A stretch of 7,686 nucleotides of DNA from Clostridiaceae bacterium UBA5444 (GTDB lineage: Bacteria; Bacillota; Clostridia; Clostridiales; Oxobacteraceae). Positions 1 through 6,120 of the stretch are shown piece by piece; position 1 is the first letter of the stretch; each line of letters begins with the position of its first letter. The notes below the pieces were generated by a model, which saw nothing but the letters and a program-made list of their open reading frames with translations, did not search any database and was not told the DNA's origin. The translations under genes were made by a program, and so were the position numbers. Location: assembly GCA_002426575.1 (NCBI GenBank), contig DIRE01000009.1, positions 67,200 to 74,885 of the forward strand, written 5' to 3'.

Positions 1-38
1 GTTTTGGTGTTATATGGTAATCGGTGCGATTAGTAAAG

Positions 39-62
39 TTATACCACATTGATGTGGTATAA
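39..62. promoter_or_regulatory. Palindrome upstream of the promoter, candidate operator O1
   Basis: Two perfect 11-nt arms, TTATACCACAT (39-49) and ATGTGGTATAA (52-62), separated by 2 nt. It lies about 19 bp upstream of the putative -35 element. Its core, ACCACAT-n2-ATGTGGT, closely resembles the palindrome at 141-161, so the two may bind the same dimeric regulator. The regulator is not encoded in the window and cannot be named. The palindrome is seen directly; its operator role is inferred. Confidence 0.55.
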
Positions 63-80
63 AGAATACAGGGCGGTATG

Positions 81-108
81 TTGAAAATTGCCATGTATGG
101 TATATAAT
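81..108 (+). promoter_or_regulatory. Sigma-A-type promoter for the mannosidase/anchor gene pair
   Basis: A -35 element TTGAAA (81-86) and a perfect -10 TATAAT (103-108) are separated by 16 bp. The expected transcription start is near 115, leaving a leader of about 215 nt before the TTG start codon at 332. A short palindrome, CCAT-GT-ATGG (91-100), sits in the spacer and echoes the half-sites of the two flanking palindromes. This is the best promoter match in the upstream region, and both genes could be transcribed from it. The assignment is by consensus match only. Confidence 0.6.
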
Positions 109-140
109 GTAAGTGGACAAACAAATAAATACTTCAATTA

Positions 141-161
141 TTACCGCATTAGATGCGGTAA
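141..161. promoter_or_regulatory. Palindrome downstream of the promoter, candidate operator O2 or leader hairpin
   Basis: Two perfect 9-nt arms, TTACCGCAT (141-149) and ATGCGGTAA (153-161), with a 3-nt centre. The core ACCGCAT/ATGCGGT differs from the upstream palindrome by one transition per arm, and the centres are about 100 bp apart. It lies inside the predicted transcript, so it could also form an RNA hairpin. No U-tract follows, so it is not a terminator. The similarity to 39-62 favours a DNA operator; this is inference. Confidence 0.5.
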
Positions 162-331
162 AGGCTTAACAAAGTAGATAAAAGAAACCCATCACAAAGT
201 AAACCTTTCACTTAAATCAAAATGGAATAATTTCTAAACCACAAATACAAATGTCAAAAATTATAAAGATTAATAGATTTCATGGGGGTGGTGTCACTTA
301 TTTTCTCTAAAAAAATAAAGGGGGAGTTTTA
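162..331 (+). other. AT-rich non-coding leader with a ribosome binding site at 318-326
   Basis: Rest of the predicted 5' untranslated leader of the large enzyme gene. I see no recognised riboswitch core, no tRNA and no credible small gene. The one functional signal is a strong purine-rich Shine-Dalgarno sequence, AAGGGGGAG (318-326), 5 nt before the TTG start at 332. This spacing decides the start codon: the next in-frame ATG (362) has no ribosome binding site at the proper distance. Confidence 0.6.
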
Positions 332-3300
332 TTGTTTAAAATTACAAAGTTTAAGAAAAAAATGATCTTAACGGCAGTGGCGTTTACATTTATAATGACA
401 ACATTTCTCTCAACGGCAGCTTTTGCTATAGATTTGAGCAAGGATAAGACTATATATACAGTATCTAATGCTCATCTTGATACACAATGGAACTGGGATG
501 TAAGGACTACAATAAATTCTTATATACCTAAAACATTAAATAATAACTTTGCATTATTTGAAAAATATCCAGATTACCAATTTAACTTTGAGGGAGCATT
601 TAGGTATGCCCTCGCAAAGGAATATTACCCTGCCGAGTATGAAAAAATGAAGGCTTATATTGATCAGGGCAAATGGAACGTAACTGGAAGCTCATGGGAT
701 GCGGGAGATGTTAATGTTCCTTCACCAGAGGCTTTAATGCGTAATATACTCTATGGAAATGGGTATTTTAAAGATGAGTTTGGAAAATCAAGTGTTGATA
801 TATTCCTTCCAGACTGTTTCGGATTTGGATATGCACTTCCATCTGTTGCAAACCACATGGGATTAAAGGGATTTTCAACTCAGAAGCTTACATGGGGTTC
901 AGCCAATGGCATACCTTTTGATATTGGAAGATGGTATGGAGTGGATGGGTCATATTTAATATCTGCATTAAATCCTGAAAGCTATACCACGTCCTATGGC
1001 AGTTCATTAAGTGCTCAAGGATCTAAATGGGTTAATAGAGTTAATAACAACGGTGGTTATGGCGTATATGCTGCATATACCTATCATGGAACTGGAGACA
1101 CCGGAGGTTCCCCAAGTGATGGGTCAGTTAAAGTGGTTCAAGACGATATAAATAAAGGACTTGACCCAGAAACAAATGTAAAAGTTCTAAGTGCACCAGC
1201 AGATCAAATTTTTAGAGATATAACTCCTGAGCAAGCAGAAGGGCTTCCATTATGGGATGATGAATTAGTTATGTCAACTCACGCAGTTGGTGGATACACA
1301 TCAAGAGCCATATCTAAGAGATGGAACAGACAAAATGAGCTTTTAGCAGATGCAACTGAAAGAGCAAGCGTTATGGCAGACTGGCTGGGCGGGGCCCCAT
1401 ACCCTAAGGAAAAATTAGATGAGGCATGGAAAAGATTTGTATGGCATCAATTCCACGATGATATTCCTGGGACGAGCGTGCCTTCAGCCTATGTAATATC
1501 ATGGAATGACTATATACTATCTTTAAATCAATTTGCAAGTGAACTTACAAATGGTGTTGGAGCAATCTCAAATGCCATGGATACATCTGCAGAAGGGGTT
1601 CCTGTTGTAGTATATAATCCAATATCAAAACCACGTAAAGACGTGGCAGAGGCAAAGATAGATTTTGCAAAATCTCCTAAAGCAATTAGGGTATATGATG
1701 ATAAGGGATGCGAGGTTCCATCACAGCTTGTAGCTGTTAATGGAAACACTGCAGAGATATTATTCCTTGCAGATATGCCTTCAGTTGGGTACAAGGTGTA
1801 TGATGTAAGATCCACTGAAGAATCATGCCAAATGCAAACAGGGCTTACAATTACTGATTCAACCTTAGAAAATAATTATTATAAGGTTACTATTGATTCT
1901 AATGGGGATATAGCAAGTATAATTGATAAAATAAATGATAAAGAGCTTTTATCTGCTCCATCAAGGCTTGAGCTTTTAAAAGACAATTCAACTAGCTGGC
2001 CTTCATGGGAGATACTATATAACGATGTAAATTCATCTCCAAAAGCATATGTAGAAGGACCTGCAGAAGTTGAAATAGTTGAAAATGGGCCTGCAAGAAT
2101 AGGGCTTAAGGTTAAACGCACATACCAAGGCTCAACATTTACTCAGATTATACGTCTATATTCTGGAGATGATGCTCAAAGGATAGATGTAGATAATAAT
2201 GTTGATTGGAGTTTAAAGGCTACTAATCTAAAAGTTGCATTCCCACTTACTGTTTCAAATACTAAGGCAACCTATGATTTAGGGCTTGGTACAATAGAAA
2301 GAGGAAATAACACATCTAAATTATATGAAGTACCAGCACAGCAATGGGCTGATATTACAGATGAGAGCGGAGAATATGGAGTAAGCATATTAAATGACTG
2401 CAAATATGGATGGGATAAGCCTAGGGACAATACTTTAAGGCTTACACTAATACACACACCGTTAGGTGCTTATGGAAACAACAAACAGGATGTACAAGAT
2501 TTCGGAGAGAATAGATTCCTTTATTCTATATATGGACATAAAAATGACTGGGTTAATGGGCAGACGGTAACACAAGGTGAGAAAGTAAATCAGCCACTTA
2601 AGGCATTCCAAACAGTAAATCATGAAGGAAGCCTTGGCAAAAACTTCTCTTTCTTAAGTGTAAACAACCCTAATGTAACCATTAAAGCAGTTAAATTAGC
2701 AGAAAAAAGCGATGAATATATAGTAAGGGTACAGGAAACTAGTGGAAAGCCTATTTCAGGTGTTACGCTATCAATTGGAAATGGTATAGAAAATGCAAGA
2801 GAAGTAAATGGTGCAGAAGATTCTAAAGGTTCTGCAACAGTAGAAGATGGAAAATTGAAATTTGATATTAAAAAGTATGAGCCAAAGACATTTGCACTTA
2901 AATTAAAAGATCCTACTCAAAAAACAGATTCCCCATCCTCAAAGGCTGTTGATTTGCCATACAACAAAGACGTTGTAAGCTTTGATAGTAAAAGGACAGA
3001 TGGTGCTATAGATACTTTGGGAAGAAGTATACCAGGAGAGCTATTCCCTGAGAGAATATTAAGCGGCGGAATAAGCTTTAATATGGGATCTAAGGAAAAT
3101 GGAGAAAATAATGCAGTAGCTTGTAGTGGCCAAGAAATTATTATACCAGAGGGGTATAGGCAAGTATATCTATTAGCAGCATCAACCGCTGGAGATGTGG
3201 TAGATACATTTAAAGCAGGGGATACAGAATTAAATGTTAAAATTCAAGATTACAGACAAAATATTGGACAGTGGGATTTAATGAGTGCTCCGACCTTTGC

Positions 3301-6037
3301 ATATATAAAACAGGATCCTGTTGCATGGGCTGCAACTCATACCCATACAGAAAAGTCCAATAGTGCATATGATTTTACCTACCTATTTAAATACAAAATA
3401 GATCTGCCAGAAGGACAAAATACAATTACATTACCTGATAATAGTGACATATTAGTATTTGCTATGACGGCTTCTGATAATGCCAATGACGATACAAAGG
3501 CGGCAACAGCTCTTTATGATGAGAAGGAGCCTGGGGAGCTTGCAGAATTGAAAGTAATAAATGGAACTGGCAGCGGCTTATATCCAGCAGGTTCAATAGT
3601 TCCAGTATCAGCAACTATACCATCAGGGTTTCTATTTAAAAAGTGGGAAGGACCTGTAGCAGATCCATCATCGACTAATACCACTGTAAAGGTTCCAGAA
3701 GGTGGAATAACAATAGAAGCTGGATTAGTGCAATTAGGACCAAACCTAACACTTGATAAAACTGCAACAGCTAATGCATATATAAATAGTAATGAGTCGC
3801 CAAAGCATGCAGTAGATGGAGATGGAAAGACAAAGTGGTGTGATGTAACTACAGGGAATAAGTGGTTAGTGGTTGATCTTGGTGCAGAATATGATATAAA
3901 TAGATGGATTGTAAGGCATGCAGGCTCAGGCGGGGAAAATTCTGCTTGGAATACTAGAGATTTTAGGTTAGATGTAAGCCTAGATGGTACTAACTGGTCA
4001 ACCGCAGATACTGTTACTGGCAATACATTAGACATGACAAATAGAATACTACAACCTACAAAGGCAAGGTATGTAAGACTTTATATAACAAGTGCAGCTT
4101 CAAGCGGTACAACGGCAAGGGTATACGAATTTGAAGTATATGATAAGCCAGAAGTTGAGGTTACAAATCTTACAGTAGAAAATGGAATTGGAAGCGGTAA
4201 ATTCGAAACAGGCAGCATAGTTCCAATTAAAGCAACAATACCTTGCGGCTATTTGTTTAAGGAATGGGAAGGGGCAAATGTTTTAGATAAGAAATCACCT
4301 AATACCCATATAGAATTGACAAAAGGAGATTTAACGGTTAAAGCACTTCTCATTGATTTAGGTGAGGATTTGGCAAGAAATAAGCCTGTATCTGCAACTA
4401 GTTATGTAAATGATAAAGAAAAGCCTGAGTTTGCAGTAGATGGGGATATTAAAACCAAATGGTGTACCACGGAATTAGGTAACCACTGGATGATAGTTGA
4501 CTTGGGGAAAGAGTGTTCCATAAATAAATGGGTAGTAAGGCACTCAGGCGCAGGTGGAGAGAATACAAATAACTATTGGAATACTAAAGATTTCAGGTTA
4601 GATGTAAGCTTAGATGGTGAAAATTGGACTATAGCAGACGAGGTCAAAGATAATGATAAAGATATAACAGCAAGAGATTTTAAACCTGCTTTAGCAAGAT
4701 ATGCAAGACTTTATATAACTGATCCTACTACTCAAGTAGGAAACCATATAAGGATATACTCTTTTGAGCTTTATAATTTTAAAAATGAAGGTGTAAGCTT
4801 AGATACTGCAAGCATATCTGTAGAAAATACAGATATAGAGAGAACAAATACAGAAAATATAATTGTTAACGCAAAGATGTCTGATGGCAGTAATGCAGAT
4901 TTAAGTGGAGCCCTTACTGAGTATTTCTCAAATGACCCTTCCATAGCATCAGTTGATAAAGACGGTGTTATAAAGGCTAAAAAAGTTGGCAAAACACAGG
5001 TTTATGCAACAGTTGATATGGGTGGAGTTAAGGTTATATCAAATTTAGTTGAAATAAATGTTATAAAAGCCAAAGCGAAAAATGTTCAATTTAAGTTTGA
5101 AGCAGAAAAAGAAATAACTGAAATTAATGAAGATAATATAATTACCATAGGTATAAAAGATGCAAAAGATCTTTACGCATTTGACTTCAAAGTAAATTAT
5201 GACTCTGAGCTATTTGAAGTTAAAGAGGTTAGATTAAATAATGAGTTTACATCAGGAAAAGAAGGATTCCTAAATTGGGCAGATGAAAATGGCAATCTCC
5301 ATATTTTAGGTTCTCTTCTAGGAGATATAAAGGGTGTTGATGGAGAAAAGAAACTTATAGACCTAGTATTTAAGTCAAAAGGCGGTCAAGGCAGGGCAAG
5401 CTTTAAGCTGTCTAAGGATTCTATTGCATCAGATTCAGATTTAGTACCATATGCAATGGACGGAGATATAATTAACAAAGCACCTGTTGCCGATTCTGAT
5501 GTAACAGGAGAGGGCACCTCAATTGAGTCTATAGTAGCCGTAGCAAAAGCCTTTAACTTATCAGAAGGAGAAGAAGGATATAAAGCTTCACTAGACATGA
5601 ATAAAGACGGGATAATTGACATAGTTGATATTGCATATGTAGCTAATAGGATAATATATATGGGGAAGAGCGATGCTTATCTAAGGGTTATAGAAATAGA
5701 TGGAGAGGTATTAGCAGAATTTAATAAAGACGTTTTTGAGTATACAATAAAGCTTGCCCCAGATACTAAAAATGTGCCAACAGTTGCAGCAGAAGCTAAC
5801 TTTACATTTGCAAATGCTTTAGTTACTCAAGCAGATGAAATCCCTGGAGAAGCTGTAATTACAGTTAAGTCGCAAAACGGAACAGAAAAGATATATAAGG
5901 TTAGATTTATTTATGAAGAGGTGGAGCCAGAAGAACCTAAAGAAGTTGTAGAGGAACCTAAAGAAATAGTAGAAGAGCCAGAAAAGCCTATCGAGGCAAT
6001 AGAGAATATAACCATAGATGTTGTTATAAACAAATAA
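332..6037 (+). CDS. Secreted multimodular GH38 alpha-mannosidase with F5/8C, Big2, cohesin and dockerin modules
   Basis: Secreted glycosidase, 1901 residues, predicted to hydrolyse alpha-mannosides outside the cell; exact linkage cannot be read from sequence. TTG start is supported by the SD at 318-326. Signal peptide 1-32 (KFKKK, hydrophobic core, AFA cleavage site). GH38 core about 38-420: H48 and D50 (HLDTQWNW) and H375 (HQFHDD) match the family's zinc ligands, and D161 (LPDCFGFG) matches the nucleophile and fourth ligand; GGYTSRAISKRWNRQ (320-334) is the middle-domain signature. GH38 C-terminal sandwich about 497-860, ending in the familiar NGAED and KTFALKL motifs. Unassigned galactose-binding-like sandwich about 873-1048. 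InlB/Flg_new-like repeat about 1072-1135 and F5/8C about 1137-1270, both duplicated at about 1279-1343 and 1346-1483. Big2-like domain 1487-1578. Cohesin 1584-1715. Dockerin 1719-1778: loop 2 intact (D1755, N1757, D1759, D1763, D1766), loop 1 degenerate. Cadherin-like sandwich 1782-1861, then acidic tail. No wall anchor of its own; the next gene probably supplies it. Domain calls are by motif recognition, not profile search. Confidence 0.88.
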   Translation: MFKITKFKKKMILTAVAFTFIMTTFLSTAAFAIDLSKDKTIYTVSNAHLDTQWNWDVRTTINSYIPKTLNNNFALFEKYPDYQFNFEGAFRYALAKEYYPAEYEKMKAYIDQGKWNVTGSSWDAGDVNVPSPEALMRNILYGNGYFKDEFGKSSVDIFLPDCFGFGYALPSVANHMGLKGFSTQKLTWGSANGIPFDIGRWYGVDGSYLISALNPESYTTSYGSSLSAQGSKWVNRVNNNGGYGVYAAYTYHGTGDTGGSPSDGSVKVVQDDINKGLDPETNVKVLSAPADQIFRDITPEQAEGLPLWDDELVMSTHAVGGYTSRAISKRWNRQNELLADATERASVMADWLGGAPYPKEKLDEAWKRFVWHQFHDDIPGTSVPSAYVISWNDYILSLNQFASELTNGVGAISNAMDTSAEGVPVVVYNPISKPRKDVAEAKIDFAKSPKAIRVYDDKGCEVPSQLVAVNGNTAEILFLADMPSVGYKVYDVRSTEESCQMQTGLTITDSTLENNYYKVTIDSNGDIASIIDKINDKELLSAPSRLELLKDNSTSWPSWEILYNDVNSSPKAYVEGPAEVEIVENGPARIGLKVKRTYQGSTFTQIIRLYSGDDAQRIDVDNNVDWSLKATNLKVAFPLTVSNTKATYDLGLGTIERGNNTSKLYEVPAQQWADITDESGEYGVSILNDCKYGWDKPRDNTLRLTLIHTPLGAYGNNKQDVQDFGENRFLYSIYGHKNDWVNGQTVTQGEKVNQPLKAFQTVNHEGSLGKNFSFLSVNNPNVTIKAVKLAEKSDEYIVRVQETSGKPISGVTLSIGNGIENAREVNGAEDSKGSATVEDGKLKFDIKKYEPKTFALKLKDPTQKTDSPSSKAVDLPYNKDVVSFDSKRTDGAIDTLGRSIPGELFPERILSGGISFNMGSKENGENNAVACSGQEIIIPEGYRQVYLLAASTAGDVVDTFKAGDTELNVKIQDYRQNIGQWDLMSAPTFAYIKQDPVAWAATHTHTEKSNSAYDFTYLFKYKIDLPEGQNTITLPDNSDILVFAMTASDNANDDTKAATALYDEKEPGELAELKVINGTGSGLYPAGSIVPVSATIPSGFLFKKWEGPVADPSSTNTTVKVPEGGITIEAGLVQLGPNLTLDKTATANAYINSNESPKHAVDGDGKTKWCDVTTGNKWLVVDLGAEYDINRWIVRHAGSGGENSAWNTRDFRLDVSLDGTNWSTADTVTGNTLDMTNRILQPTKARYVRLYITSAASSGTTARVYEFEVYDKPEVEVTNLTVENGIGSGKFETGSIVPIKATIPCGYLFKEWEGANVLDKKSPNTHIELTKGDLTVKALLIDLGEDLARNKPVSATSYVNDKEKPEFAVDGDIKTKWCTTELGNHWMIVDLGKECSINKWVVRHSGAGGENTNNYWNTKDFRLDVSLDGENWTIADEVKDNDKDITARDFKPALARYARLYITDPTTQVGNHIRIYSFELYNFKNEGVSLDTASISVENTDIERTNTENIIVNAKMSDGSNADLSGALTEYFSNDPSIASVDKDGVIKAKKVGKTQVYATVDMGGVKVISNLVEINVIKAKAKNVQFKFEAEKEITEINEDNIITIGIKDAKDLYAFDFKVNYDSELFEVKEVRLNNEFTSGKEGFLNWADENGNLHILGSLLGDIKGVDGEKKLIDLVFKSKGGQGRASFKLSKDSIASDSDLVPYAMDGDIINKAPVADSDVTGEGTSIESIVAVAKAFNLSEGEEGYKASLDMNKDGIIDIVDIAYVANRIIYMGKSDAYLRVIEIDGEVLAEFNKDVFEYTIKLAPDTKNVPTVAAEANFTFANALVTQADEIPGEAVITVKSQNGTEKIYKVRFIYEEVEPEEPKEVVEEPKEIVEEPEKPIEAIENITIDVVINK
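3545..4780 (+). repeat. Tandem duplication of an InlB-like repeat + F5/8C module inside the enzyme gene
   Basis: Copy 1 spans about 3545-4165 (residues 1072-1278) and copy 2 about 4166-4780 (residues 1279-1483). Each begins with LxVxNGxGSG (1073-1082 and 1280-1289), has an F/KEWEG or KKWEG motif, then an F5/8C domain with VDGDxKTKWC (1161-1170 and 1369-1378), VDLG, and the identical peptide DFRLDVSLDG (1210-1219 and 1420-1429). The DNA under that peptide (3959-3988 and 4589-4618) matches at 28 of 30 positions, and both differences are synonymous. F5/8C domains of this kind (CBM32-like) usually bind terminal sugars, so the pair may raise avidity for glycans. Confidence 0.8.
5915..6034 (+). repeat. 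Acidic Glu/Pro-rich C-terminal tail with short repeats
   Basis: Residues 1862-1901 of the enzyme. The tail contains repeated EEPKE(V/I)V units (EEPKEVV, EEPKEIV, EEPEKPI) and is strongly negative until the last dozen residues (AIENITIDVVINK). It resembles an extended linker more than a folded domain. It follows the cadherin-like sandwich, carries no LPXTG or hydrophobic anchor segment, and so does not attach the protein to the wall by a known mechanism. Function unknown. Confidence 0.6.
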
Positions 6038-6059
6038 AGCATTAAATTTAAAATTTAAA

Positions 6060-6093
6060 TATGCCAACCTGGCTTTATAGTCAGGTTGGCATA
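6060..6093 (+). other. Intercistronic stem-loop between enzyme and anchor genes
   Basis: Perfect 12-bp inverted repeat, TATGCCAACCTG (6060-6071) and CAGGTTGGCATA (6082-6093), with a 10-nt loop. It is followed by AAAATAATAAAT, not a T-run, so it is a poor intrinsic terminator on the plus strand. It ends 13 nt before the ribosome binding site of the downstream gene. It may stabilise or process mRNA ends, or partly attenuate transcription and so set the ratio of enzyme to anchor. An AT-only inverted repeat (6042-6058) sits just before it. The structure is seen; its role is inferred. Confidence 0.6.
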
Positions 6094-6120
6094 AAATAAT
6101 AAATGTAAAGGAGAAAATTT

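Noticed and set aside
39..161. CRISPR or insertion-sequence ends from the repeated palindromes
   Set aside because: Only two copies, each internally palindromic, with no spacers, no transposase and no target-site duplication; operator sites fit better.
251..310. Possible 19-codon leader peptide (ATG at 251, in frame with the enzyme gene)
   Set aside because: No Shine-Dalgarno sequence upstream and no codon pattern suggesting attenuation; likely chance. A second short frame from the ATG at 282 also lacks a ribosome binding site.
162..331. Riboswitch in the long leader
   Set aside because: Checked by eye for a c-di-GMP-type core and other conserved riboswitch motifs; none found. A covariance-model search (Infernal against Rfam) would settle it.
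3514..4035. 173-codon open frame on the minus strand
   Set aside because: Lies wholly inside the F5/8C coding region, has no ribosome binding site or recognisable domain, and its low-complexity Ser/Pro-rich product is what the antisense of this gene would give. Other minus-strand frames (1528-1815, 1879-2121, 2272-2457, 4771-4992, 5386-5622, 5819-6067, 7197-7613) fail for the same reasons.
6060..6093. Intrinsic terminator after the enzyme gene
   Set aside because: The stem is perfect but is followed by AAAATAATAAAT on the plus strand and has no good T-run on the minus strand, so I list it as a stem-loop only.
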